Shown piece after piece: positions 22,286-32,980 of a stretch of 64,000 bases of DNA; within the stretch, counting starts at the first letter, position 1, and every line of letters begins with the position of its first letter. Below the pieces are notes generated by a model, which was not told where the DNA came from, ran no database searches, and was given only the letters and a program-made list of their open reading frames with translations. Position numbers and translations under genes: made by a program. The DNA comes from Arachnopeziza araneosa (taxonomy: Eukaryota > Ascomycota > Leotiomycetes > Helotiales > Arachnopezizaceae): NCBI GenBank assembly GCA_003988855.1, contig QYAI01000032.1, forward strand, positions 124,001 to 188,000. The letters are read 5' to 3'.

Positions 22286-22796
22286 ATGATCATTCCACGC
22301 GCAGAACAACTCATCGAGAGGGCCAGCAGTGCGCTGGTGCCAAGATATACCTACTGGTAGGTCACACCGACGCTTCCATCCCTCCGCGTGCTCACATTCC
22401 ATTGCAGCTACAACAACTTCGGAGAGCGGTACAGATGTAACTCGACCTGGTCGAGATGGGGACGCTGGGTCCTGGTCGGGATCCTGATCCTCTTCGCCCT
22501 CTTCTGCGTCCTGGTCTTGCTGTAAGTCGCTCCCCTTCTCAATCGCACGCCCCTATGCACGAAATGAGCGACGCTGATGCCGCCCAAGCTTCTGTGCCCG
22601 CCGTCGACGGGGCCGCCGCGCAACCACCTACCCCATGACGAGCCAACCCCCACCTCAACAGAACTACTACGGCGGCCCTCCACAGGGCGAGTATGCGCCG
22701 CCCTCGGGACCACCGCCTCACAATGGAGGCTATGATTACAACGGACAGCAAGGCGGCGTCACCCAACCGCAGAATGCGTACTATCCCCAGAAGTAG
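22286..22796 (+). CDS. RCR-domain protein (Congo red resistance, cell-wall chitin deposition)
   Basis: Three exons (22286-22356, 22408-22521, 22589-22796) give 130 residues. The short luminal segment carries STWSRWGRW. It is followed by a single transmembrane helix VLVGILILFALFCVLVLL and a basic cluster CARRRRGRRATTYPMTS immediately after. This order is diagnostic of fungal Rcr proteins. The cytosolic tail is rich in Pro, Gln, Tyr and Gly. In yeast, Rcr1 is an ER membrane protein and Rcr2 acts in endosome-vacuole trafficking; overexpression of Rcr1 reduces chitin. Tails of the family contain PY motifs for Rsp5, but I do not see a clear PPxY here. Both introns (50 and 67 nt) keep frame. Confidence 0.85.
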
Positions 22797-23254
22797 TGCT
22801 TGCGCACTAGGATGACGGGGTGCATAATGCATGAGAGAAGGGAGTGTACGAGTATATGAACTGTTGGCTAGATGCCGACACCATCTATCAGGTAGAGGAA
22901 GATAAATTATGATCCTAGGCTTGGATCGGAATCAAAGGTAACGACTGCAACGAATGGATAGGAGGGATGTGTGGTAATGAATCTCGGGCGATGATGAGGG
23001 GAATGGATATATATGAACGCAAATCCTTTGCATGTGTCCTCTCGTCTTCTCATCGCCGGCTGCTCTATTTTCAATGTGAAAGCAAGAAAGTAGACCCACA
23101 ATACGCATGATAAACGCACGAGCACGGATACAATTCATGAAGTACATTTAAGGTTATTACTCTATGCTGTTCCGGCACTCACCTTCCCAATCCGCTCAAT
23201 AGCCCGGGATCACCCCACTCCACAAATACATACATTATCAAACTCTACCACACC
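22797..23254. other. Convergent 3' intergenic region
   Basis: About 460 bp between convergent genes (RCR and the GPI protein). It presumably holds both 3' UTRs. Nothing else recognised. Confidence 0.5.
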
Positions 23255-24704
23255 CTAAACCAACAACAAAGCCGCTCCCATCACACCCCCCAATAACCCA
23301 GCAGCGCCCAACACTGGAGCAGGTGTAGCCCCAGCAGCCTTACTGGAACTGGTACTCGTACTCTTCGCGCCAGCACTAGTTGTTGCCGCCGCAGTCCCAT
23401 TCCCCGTCTCGTTCTGGCTCACGTAGAGCAAGCCGATGCCCATGACATCGGCGAGGGAGCCATCACTATTCACCATGGGGGTCCACTGGGTGAAGTCGTA
23501 GAAGGCCTCGACAGACAAGCTGTCCCCGACGCTGATGGAGCCGGTGTTACACTCTACCATGCTGGAGATGTGCTCGCCCATATGCGTCATCTCGTCGTTG
23601 GGGAGGAGAGACATGTTCATGCTGACGCCCGGGGCATCGATGAAGCCTGGGGATTGTGCGTACGCGGCGACGCTGTTGCAGAGGAGGGCGGTGGCGTTGT
23701 TGATGGTGATCTGGGTTCCTCCGTCGTGGATGTGCCCGATTGCTGTGCTAAGACGTCCACTGATGGTAGATTTCCAGGGCGGACTAGTGTAGGTGAATTG
23801 GGGGGTGGATTTTGCGGCTATGTCAGACCCGCCGCAGCCTGTTACGTCGAGCCCTGCATGATGAGTTAGCTGGCTTGCGTAGGCTAGGATTGTGGTGTGA
23901 AGGATTGAAGGGTTGTGTGGAGATGGACTTACAGATAGGCACTGCTTTGTGAAAACCCGCTGGGAAACCTGGGATGGTTTCGAAGGTGATGGTTACGACG
24001 GCCGTCTGGTTGACCATGGCTTGATTCATGAGTTCAACTAGGAAAGCAATCTCGCTACCCGGGGCAACATAGTAGCCTGTTGAATCGGTACTATACAAAT
24101 CCATGTCAATTCCCCTCCACATCATTCACTGAAGGAGGAGTGGAAGGAAGAACCAACCCATTGACAGAAATATCCGCTGGACTCCTCTCATTCCCACTCG
24201 CAAAGAAGCGCTCAGGATACGGATTTGTGGCATTTCCACATACGCTATCCGTCTCATTAAGATTATAGAGAACCGTATGATGGAGCCAGAGAGAGGTGTT
24301 CGCGTTAGCATATGTGCCATTGGGAAACTCAAGGCCGGCTTGGATGTGGGTGATTGTGCAATTGGTGCAGCCGACAGTGACATTGAGGACGCTGTAGTCA
24401 ATCATCCCGTTCTCGATGTCCATGCTGGGCACTTCGAAGGGGCCATAGGTGATCTTTTGCCGTTTGGAGCCGAGGTTGGTGAAGAATTGAGGCGTGAGGG
24501 AGGTGATATTGGAGACTGGTGGAGTGGCTTTGGGGTATTAGTTGTGATTTTTGTTGGAGATGGAAGGGGAAGTGAGAAGAGAAACGGAAACGTTTCCGAC
24601 GTACTCAATTCAACGGATTCTTGACGGGACGTTAATTGAAAACCATCCGCAAGTCCAGACAGGAGAGCACTGTATGCTATCCATCTCGTAGTTTGTTGCA
24701 ACAT
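23255..24704 (-). CDS. GPI-anchored surface glycoprotein with an HxHDGG motif
   Basis: Four exons (24605-24704, 24158-24527, 23933-24090, 23255-23853) give 408 residues, all introns in frame. The N-terminus MLQQTTRWIAYSALLSGLADG is a signal peptide. The C-terminus is Ser/Thr/Ala-rich (STSSSKAAGATP) and ends in the hydrophobic GAAGLLGGVMGAALLLV, a GPI-attachment signal. There are many N-glycosylation sequons (for example NVTVGCTNCT, NGTYANANTS). A CTNCT pair and IGHIHDGGTQI in the middle suggest a metal site. The HxHDGG motif recalls fungal secreted proteins related to copper-dependent monooxygenase folds, but I cannot assign an enzyme. Probably located in the cell wall or plasma membrane. Confidence 0.8.
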
Positions 24705-25438
24705 TGTGAAGATTGGTTGAGGATGATGGGAATGAAGCTCTCCTCAAGATTGCCTTCTCCGGAAGCAGCCTCGCGAGTTAAGTACACATCCGTCTCCTTC
24801 TCAAATCAACCATGACCCGAGGGCGGATCAAGGCTCTGCAAGTCAAATCGAAAACGGAACTGGCGATTCATATTTTACCAAAAACAGGGGTACGAGCCCG
24901 TCGGCGTAATCAAACACCGTCTTTCACCATGTAACTGGGCGGTTTGGCTGCGTAAAAGCTTAGGCAGCCAGATCGGGAGCCGTAAATTGAGGCTGAATGG
25001 CAGATGAAGCGAGCACACCAACCGATGACTTCGGCTGGGTGACTAAGTCGTTTAAATGGTAACAAAACACGGGGTAACTCAAGCTTCTGATGCAGAGTCC
25101 AGGTGGCACTTGGGTGGCGCAGATGCTGGTCCGGTTGTTCATTGGGAACAGATCATACGCAAGGCTTACTTGACGTCGTACTTCGGTTGCTGCACCGAGA
25201 CGATGCGTCCCCCCCGATGTCCGATTATTTGACGGGGATCCAAGTCCAGGAATTTGGGCGAGGTAATGTCGCAATATAGGTGAGAAGGTAATTATATCAT
25301 GCTTAAATGGAGCCTTTACCACCTGATGCGTTGGTCTATGTGCTGCATCAACCGTACTATCCATGAGACTATTGTATGAGAGTTCGTCCATTTCTTGCAT
25401 CTTGACTTTTGAGTCCTGTACAATCGTCAGTTGCCATC
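24705..25438. other. Divergent promoter, GPI protein and metalloreductase
   Basis: About 730 bp shared by two divergent genes. I looked for the fungal iron GATA-repressor site ATCWGATAA and did not see a clear one. Short open frames only. Confidence 0.45.
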
Positions 25439-27514
25439 ATGGACATGTCAAGTATGGATTCCAGCATGCCGTCCGGAATGGCCATGCCCACTGCAACAGA
25501 CATGTCATCCGGAATGGTGATGCCCACTGCAACAGACATGCCGCCAGGAATGGCTATGCCCACGGATAGTTCAACTGGACCACTTTCCACTGTCGGTCTC
25601 GACATGAGTGATCCTGACGTGAAAGCAAATTTTCTTGGAGAACTACTCGATGACACAGATATCCAAGTTACTTCAAATGCCTATGCCAGGTATTTTTGGT
25701 ACGGCATCGTTGCAGTTATTGGTATTGCCGCCATACTTAACTTGATAGCGAGACTGAAGACACGCTCAAGGTACATACCAAAAGACCCAACTTGAGAAAG
25801 TAGACTAAAGAATATGTAGACTTCGAGCAGCTCATGCCGATAAGACGTCCCAGAGTCGAAACCCAACCCGGACAATCACCAATCTTGTTCGAAAAGTAAC
25901 ATATACACAAGTGTCACCAACTCAGCACCCGCGCATGTTCAGTATACCGAACACTGGCATCATCATCCTCTTGCTCACATATCTGGGTCTCATACTTGCC
26001 CTAGAATTTGTGAAGCAAGATATAGCTGGAGAGCAACATAATGAAGCCATTGGTATTCGAGCCGGCTGGCTCACCATAACTCAACTTCCGCTGCTGGTCC
26101 TTCTCTCTGGGAAAGTCAACTTGATCGGCTTGATTACTGGAGTCAGTTATGAAAGACTCAACATCCTGCATCGCTGGGTAGCAAGAGGCATGCTTCTGAC
26201 GGCAACATTTCATCTGGGCTTTCAACAAGCGTTGTGGAGCAAACTTGGATTATCCAAACTTGAGTGGGACACTGACACATGCACAACAACTGGTAAGTCT
26301 TTCTTGTCCTTCAGAAAGCAACAGAAAACTAAGGTCAAGCAGGTATTCAAGCATACGTGTTCCTCCTCTGGCTGAATCTTAGTACTCTAGCCCCTATTCG
26401 TAACGCTTGGTACGAATTATTTGTAGTACAACACATCCTAAGCTTCTTCGCCTTTATTATCTCTATTATGCTCCATCTACCCACTACGGCCCTGTATACA
26501 AGAGTATATGTTTGGATACCCATTGGACTTTATCTTCTGGATCGTCTGATCCGCAGTCTTCGCTACGCCTACAACAATATTCGACCAGGCCGAGCAACCC
26601 TCATCAAGCTACCAGGCGGTGTGACCAAAGTCGTTGTGAAAGCAAGGCAATGTAAGAAATGGACTCCTGGAAGTTTTGTGCTCCTTGGACTACCAAGATT
26701 CGGAATTGGCCAGAGCCATCCAGCTACAATTGCATCAACTCCCACATCCGATGGTGGAGACTTGGTCTTCCTGCTCCGAGCTCATGATGGCTTCACTAAA
26801 AAGATATACGCGGGTGCAATTGAAACAGCAGTTCCTAACGAATTCTCGAAGCAGGATACTACCTTGGCTTTGATTGATGGACCATATGGAGGATCTCAGC
26901 TTGATTTTGCTTCCTTCGGCACAGTTGTACTGATTGCAGGCTCCACAGGAGTGACATTTATACTACCTATCCTATTGGACATCGCAGCTCGAGGAAAAGA
27001 AACAAAACTCCCAGTCAAAAAGATACTGTTTATCTGGGCTGTCAAGGATGCCGCTTGCCAGACTTGGATTGCGCATGAGCTCCAACAGGCAGCTGAGGCG
27101 CTTCGTGGCAGTGGAGTTGAGTTTGTTGCTCGTGCTTTCATCACACGGAATGAAAATTTCATCGGGGATCTCAGTGACTCGGAAAAACGAGATACAGCTT
27201 CACCGAACTCGGCCGAAGCTATTGTTACCGAGAACATTGGTAGCCAGGAGGCAGACTCACCAAAGGTATCAGAAGGTACCGACGAGGTAAATACTGTAGG
27301 ACCACTTTCTCCGCCAAGAACCAATGTCCTGCGTCTGCAAAGCGGCAGACCAGATATCCGTGCGATGCTTGCGGAAGAGCATCAACAGACGGCCGAGGAG
27401 ATGGGAGTGGCTGTTTGCGGACCGTTGGGTATGAATATTGCGACTCGGAGTATCGTTTCGAACTTGGAGGGTAGAGGGGGAGTTTATCTGCATGTTGAAG
27501 GGTTTGGTTGGTGA
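25439..27514 (+). CDS. Ferric/cupric reductase transmembrane component (FRE family)
   Basis: Three exons (25439-25770, 25820-26292, 26343-27514) give 658 residues. The extracellular N-terminus (about 1-50) is Met-rich with three 12-residue repeats. It is followed by a transmembrane helix at about residues 80-100 and the ferric-reductase heme domain, with conserved His in LNILHRWVAR, TATFHLGF and VVQHILSF. The FAD-binding region is marked by SHPATIAS and an HDGFTKKI loop. NADPH-binding motifs are GPYGG and AGSTGVTFILP, and the conserved CGPLGM lies near the end. The enzyme reduces extracellular Fe3+ or Cu2+ with cytosolic NADPH. The Met-rich ectodomain resembles copper-binding Ctr1 N-termini, so copper may be a substrate. 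The start is the first ATG; upstream frame would need a non-ATG start. Confidence 0.93.
25466..25573 (+). repeat. Coding tandem repeat, 3 x 36 bp, Met-rich
   Basis: Three in-frame 36-bp units starting at 25466, 25502 and 25538 encode variants of MPSGMAMPTATD. They lie in the predicted ectodomain of the metalloreductase. The third unit has diverged at its end. Confidence 0.9.
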
Positions 27515-28067
27515 GCGTCAGGTCCTCAAAAAGGAGGCGGTGTTATTTCGCTTCTCCTTGTCTCTATATCTCGAATAATCAGGTCAAATGTGAAATGCAA
27601 ATGCAAGAAACAGGCTTTTGGCGTGCTTACCTCCCTGTCATGATAAGTAATTGCCCCTCCGAGGCAACGCACTTGCCCTAAGTGCACCGCTATTCCAAAA
27701 ACCAAGCCGCCATCCAGCAAGTGTGATTCGAAGATCAAGAGTTCTTCATGGCGCCATTGTTGTAAGGAGAGAGCGACTGCTGACAGAGTGCAGTTGCCAT
27801 GCATGCCAATTACTAATCCGTTTCTGCTCCGACACCTTTTCCCAATCAACGCCTCGCACCGTAATCAGGAACGCCCAGTTGGATGGAGTTAATTCAGCCG
27901 CGATTTTGACCCCACTTGAGTATTTGAGTTGCGAAGTGAGATGCGATAAGATTCGAGAAGTATATATGGACGTCACGGAACGACCTGGTGCACATCTTTT
28001 GATCCTTCAGACATCCTCAATCCCACCGCACACCTAGCCACCACTCTCCACACTTCCAACGGCGAAA
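27515..28067. other. Intergenic, nothing recognised
   Basis: About 550 bp between two plus-strand genes, probably the reductase 3' UTR and the peroxidase promoter. Short open frames on both strands, none convincing. Confidence 0.45.
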
Positions 28068-29161
28068 ATGCCTTTCCCAAGCGACGAGCAACTCATGGCC
28101 ACAGCCGGAGGCATTGTTGAGAAGTTGAAGAGCATCTTCGGAACGCCTGGAGGGTTTCGACCTGGTCGGTAAATCCCAACTCCTCCTACGCAAGTTCTAA
28201 CATCTGGCAGCCCACGCAAAAGGCGCCTTTCTGAGCGGTACTTTCACGGCAACAGAAGAGGCCAAGAAGCTCTCCAAAGCACCACACATCCAGGCAGCAT
28301 CAGTTCCAATCTTTGTTCGCTTCTCCAATAGCACGGGAATTCCCGTCATCCCAGATAATGATGGAAATGCTGACCCGCGTGGTATCGCTGTCCGCTTCGT
28401 GCTGGGTGAACGCAAGCACACTGATATAATCGCCCATTCCACTCCAACTTTCCCTACACACACCGGCGCTGAATTTCTAGAGTTCTTGGAAGCCCTCTCG
28501 ACTGGAAAAGTGGGCGAGTTTCTCGGAACACATCCAGCTGCGCTTGCACATGTGACCTACCCCAAACCCCCACCCGTCTCATACGCTACGGAACAATACT
28601 GGGGTGTCACAGCATTCAAATTGATCGATGCTGATGGGAAAGTGACTTTTGTTAGATGGCATATTGTCCCCGAGGCAGGCGTCGAGACTTTGGACGCTGA
28701 GACGGCGAAAGCCAAAGGCCCAGAATACCTGCAAGAGGATCTTCCATCTCGTTTGCCAATTACTTTCAAGTGGCTCGCTCAGATTGCAGAGGAGGGTGAT
28801 GTAACAGATGATGCAACTGTCCATGTAAGCCTCATTATTTCTTATTATCTCGGAAAAATGATATATCAAGCGATACACTTCTAAACCAACCAAACCGGAT
28901 GGCTGCTCTCTTTCTTTTGTAACGATACTTGAACGTGCGAATGCTGATATCCTGGAACTCCAGTGGCCTGAGTCTAGAAAAGTAGTTGAGTTGGGGACAA
29001 TAAAGATCGAGGCCCTCGTAGAAGATCCCGCACCAAAAGTGAAGTATATTATCTTCGATCCAATTCCAAGAGTGGAAGGTGTGGAGCCAAGTGATGACCC
29101 ATTGTTGGAGATGAGAGCTGCGGTATATTTGATCAGCGGGAAGCAAAGAAGAGCTGCCTAA
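28068..29161 (+). CDS. Catalase-related peroxidase (SrpA/small catalase type)
   Basis: Three exons (28068-28164, 28211-28824, 28964-29161) give 302 residues. This is the short catalase-like heme peroxidase family, not the 500-700 residue true catalases. Markers are FRPAHAKGAFLSGTF near the distal heme face (with the H of AHAKG), VRFSNSTG, DPRGIAVRF and YWGVTAFKL. The first donor (GTCGGT) is slightly unusual but produces the conserved PAHAKG junction. The third intron junction gives HWPES, also conserved. Members use hydrogen peroxide to oxidise organic substrates and have little catalase activity. No signal peptide or PTS1 (C-terminus RRAA) is visible, so a cytosolic location is likely. Confidence 0.88.
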
Positions 29162-29249
29162 ATTGATGCTTCCTCTGATGGTGCAATATATGTCTTGGCT
29201 TAGAAATTGGATGGTAATGCCAAGAACAATTATCTAAATAAAATTTCAG

Positions 29250-30849
29250 TCATCGTAAATTGAATGTCTCAATGGTTGGGTGTTCTGTAGTTTGAAGCTT
29301 CAAATTTAAGTCGAAATATGCATCGCCGATGAGGAGGAAGTGATCTTGGACTGGTCTCAGCAGGAAAGGGACCGCTGCATTTCCAAGAACGCAAATCACA
29401 TCGCCATGCTGAGCTGTGTCAGGAACCAAACCTATGCTGCCTTCTGGCCCATGTGCTTGTTTTCGGCCCTTCGAAATGCCAAGCGTAGCAACATCGCCAG
29501 GTAAGCAATTAGCAGATTGTTTGTGTGTGTGGGGAACTTCTTTCACCTATGATATTTTTGAGCCTACAACCCATCATTACACAAACCATAACCACGTCCG
29601 TCAGACTTTGGGATTTAAACATCTCTCTCAAAAAGTTGGAATCAATCTCGGAGAATTCAAAGAGCTCGCTGCTCAAGCTAGCTACGACAAACCCTTTAAC
29701 AGATAAGATTGCTCCGTCATCATCAAAATACGGAGTGCCATCATAAGGCACAGAACTTGGCCCGGTATATTGAAACGTGCTTCTAAAGACATCTAGCGTT
29801 AATGGGAGATCCTGACGAGTAATTCTCCAGTCTGGGACCCATGACGGTAACGCTGGATCGTGTGTCATTCTTTGAGAAATGTAGAGTAAATTGAGACTCC
29901 TTCCAACAACGATCAGAAAACGAGCCCACCCTCTGTACGCTTCTAGAAATGGCAAATCATAGCTGATAAGTGGAGAAACAGAATGAGGAAATGAAAACGC
30001 GCTCGACAATCCCAGGAGCCCATAGATTTTATCATGGGGTTCAGAAGCATCGTGAGAGGCACCGTAGATACGCAGAATCCGAACTAGGTTTTGAGCCGCA
30101 AGATAACCGTCTGAAGTTTTGTGGTTCGTCTCTCCAGGGAGCTGAACGCGGATGAAAGCTAGACTGAGGAGTTTTGCAATCCCCTCGACATAATCCAGAG
30201 TCATGTCCTTTAAATCGTAAACCTCATTCGAAGCCCAAAGTTGCGCGAATGCAGTCTCAATGGAATTCCAGTAGAAACTAGCATTCCCGCAATGAAAATA
30301 AGCATGTTGGGCACGTTTGAACTCTTGAAGAACCCATATTCTCGAAAACCAAAGCCGTTTGAACAAATTTTCAAGTGCGACCCATTGCTCATTCTCAAGG
30401 TCTCCAATCTCCGAAGATGTGCCAATACTAGCCAGCGTTGACATTGCGAGGTCGCTGTCTTCGCTCTTGGATCCCAGCCAGATGATGACTTTATCCGCTA
30501 GTTCAAAAATGTCTCCCATAACCGCAATTTGATAGGATTTTTCATCATTTCTATTTTGGTTGATGCAGATAGCATCGATCCAAAGCATTAGAGGTTGTTC
30601 CGAGGAACGGAGCGTCCGTAAAGCAGCTTCAAGATTCGACGAGATCAAGGTTGGGTGTCCCTCTAATACGATCGGAATGGGACATTTGTCATCTGGATCT
30701 CCCCATGTGTAAGAGAGAGCCGCAAAGATAGGCTGTGAATCCAGCGAATGATGTGCCAGTGAACATTCGATCGCACTACTGGCTGATCGGGATGGGTTGA
30801 GAGTGAGGATCCGGATTTGGCCTTCGCTCAGGTGTTGGTACGAATACAT
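29250..30849 (-). CDS. HET-domain protein (heterokaryon incompatibility family)
   Basis: Two exons, about 29581-30849 and 29250-29468, give about 495 residues. The three HET blocks are clear: AALSYTWGDP near residue 45, LWIDAICINQ, and GDIFELADKVIIWLG. The middle contains the usual AARILR/HDKIYGLLGL-like region (EPHDKIYGLLGL) and SWVPDW. The short second exon carries QHGDVICVLGNAAVPFLLRP, the typical HET C-terminal block. Either of two donors six bases apart (29580 or 29586) fits. The acceptor at 29469-29470 keeps frame. HET proteins trigger regulated cell death on recognition of non-self, though most paralogues are of unknown specificity. No fused partner domain is seen. The start MYSYQHL is preferred over an upstream ATG because the family N-terminus is short. 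Confidence 0.85.
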
Positions 30850-31265
30850 GATGTACCATGTTCGAGCAAAGTAGACTTGATATGGGGTACACAGGGGATG
30901 CAATAGTTGGCGGCACGCTCCCGTGTTTGAAGTTTTTAAACAAAATATCTAAGCACATAAACGTTAGATTCTAAATATACTGATTGTTTTGAATGTCGAT
31001 TTTGACGCGCGACATTTAAAAATGCTTTTAACAGTGAGCCACGAATTTGCGGTAGAATTTATAAGCTTGGTATAATCATGTGACTTTTGAAGTTATGAGA
31101 TCTTTTCTACTGGTGTAAAACAGTCCAAGGAGATAATCTGGAAATCAAATTCTCCATCTACATATACGCTCGTAGAACTCTTAAAGTTTTCCTAAATTTG
31201 ACTGATACTAGTGAAGAAGATTGCATTGCTATTTACTTTCAATAACCAAATTTACAAAGCTCCTA
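30850..31265. other. Intergenic, with one unit of the dispersed 37-bp repeat
   Basis: About 415 bp upstream of the HET gene and downstream of the SDR gene, AT-rich. It contains a single inverted copy of the 37-bp repeat family (30990-31021). Confidence 0.5.
30990..31021 (-). repeat. Single diverged unit of the 37-bp repeat family
   Basis: Read on the minus strand, these 32 bases align with the units at 43.1 and 45.8 kb. They share the TAATTGTCGC-like core (here TAAATGTCGC) and the CGACATT end. Match is roughly three quarters by eye. It lies 12 kb from the arrays and in opposite orientation. Confidence 0.55.
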
Positions 31266-32445
31266 TTAAACATTCTTTGTTACCCCCGGCTGTATTTTTT
31301 CTAGAATAGCCAATAACTCATCATATACTCTCTTCTCCGTTGCCTTACCCTCTTCACTTGTCACAAATGGAGCTGGCTCTTTCACTTCACATTCGCTCAT
31401 GTATTTTCCGTGACTTTCCTCTCCAGCCGCAACCGCGGCAATAAGTGTTCTCGCTCCTACTTCAGTAGATCTCGCAAGCACCAACTTAATCAAGTTGAAA
31501 ATGATGGCTGCAAAGCCAATCCTATCCCTTGAGAGAGAGGAGTGACATAGACCAGGGTTGAGAGTATTCAAAACAACTTTCTCATTCGCATGAGGTCCAC
31601 TGTCCATCTGAGCAGCGAGTTCTCGAACAGTGAAAACCTCGAGAAGTTTGGAAGTGGGATACCGATTCGCCATATATTTCGGCTCATTTTTATTCAAGGC
31701 TTCAAAGATGTTTGGTTCGAGACGTTCATTAAAAGGGGTCTGAAAGATAATTAGTCGAAATCGTCGCATTGAGAGCAAGTACTCACCCACTAGATCACCA
31801 GGGAATTAGCATTTTCCTTTACAGTACATATTAGGAGTGAGGAGGGTTGAATACGGCCAGAAACATTTGTTTTGAGAGTGCAACGCTTGGAAATACTCTG
31901 TCTTGAGAGAAAAATGATAAGGATAGATGAAACGCGGGGATACTTACTCCGTGAACCTCTGAACTCACGATTGTAAGTCTAGGCAAGATATTATACTTTC
32001 TTCCTGATGCTCTTAAAATTGGAAGCATATTGAATGCTAGCAAAAATGTCCCAATGACGTTGATAGTGATTGTCTCTTCAGTTCCTTCCTTTTCAATGTA
32101 GTCGCTGTGAGCTACCCCTGCGTTTTCAAGTATGGCATCTAACCTGTCCAATTCAGATGCTCGTTTCGAAAAGGCTTTGATGGAGTCGTAGTTGCTCATA
32201 TCAAGCTCCCACACTTCGCACACTCCGGTACGACCTGCTGATTGCTCAATGGAGAGGGCTGCCGCCTCACCTTTGGCGATAGAGCGACATGCAAGAATGA
32301 CCTTTTTGGCATTGAGATGAGCGAAATGCCGAGCAGCTTCGAATCCAAGGCCAATATTGGACCCAGTGACAATAATTGTTTGGCCTTCAAAGGATTTGGT
32401 TGGTTTGGGGATGGAGATAAACTGGGTAAAAGGGAATCCCACCAT
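31266..32445 (-). CDS. Short-chain dehydrogenase/reductase (retinol dehydrogenase-like)
   Basis: Classical SDR of 323-324 residues. Exon 1 is 31948-32445 and the last exon 31266-31739. The cofactor motif is VTGSNIGLG near residue 28, NAG appears in LENAGVAH, and the catalytic pair is YPTSK near residues 194-198. Between the exons are 208 nt best explained by two introns around a 3-nt microexon (31787-31789, TGG). The introns are then 158 and 47 nt, each with a good donor, CTAAT-type branch site and AG. The microexon would add the Trp expected after EVHG. Without it the frame is also kept. The ORF continues two codons upstream, but the first ATG in frame is at 32445. It is divergent from the PhyH-like gene, so the two may share substrates or regulation. 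Substrate unknown. Confidence 0.85.
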
Positions 32446-32980
32446 TTTCACGGCCGAGTAGTTGAGTTATATATGAGAGATATTCAAATTTAGTGTAACA
32501 ATTGTCAATGAAGATCGAACATCTGGACAGGTAGCCCATATTTATCTTCAAACTGAAAGACTGCAAAGCGCGGTAATAGGACAATTAAGTCCGATTTTTT
32601 TGGTAACCACATTGGGACTGTAGGCGTCATGTATATTATCGAACAAGGCCAATAACGTTTTAAACCGTAGCATGGTGCAGCATGATTTACCGGCTTTCAG
32701 AAACCCATGCTCCGTCCCATGCCTGTCTTTACAGAAGATTAGGACACCTTGATAAAAGGCAGGTAAAAAGAAAGACGACTCGTCGTCGCCCAATCAGATG
32801 GAAATATCAGGGGTCTTAAACAAGCTGTTAGGCCTCGGTTCAGAGTCTTGAAGCGGCGCCATCCCCGCCTTGATCAGCGACCTCCCTGATGGAGAAACAT
32901 GAACACAGTCAGCCACGGGCTTTAAATGGCCTCTTCTTCCTTCTGTCTCCTTAGCACATCTTCTTCATGCTGTCCTTAAA
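32446..32980. promoter_or_regulatory. Shared divergent promoter, SDR and PhyH-like genes
   Basis: 535 bp separate the two start codons. No coding potential is seen. The part near 32930-32975 is pyrimidine-rich, as in many fungal core promoters. The arrangement allows coordinated regulation of the two oxidoreductases, but I see no specific binding site I would vouch for. Confidence 0.45.
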
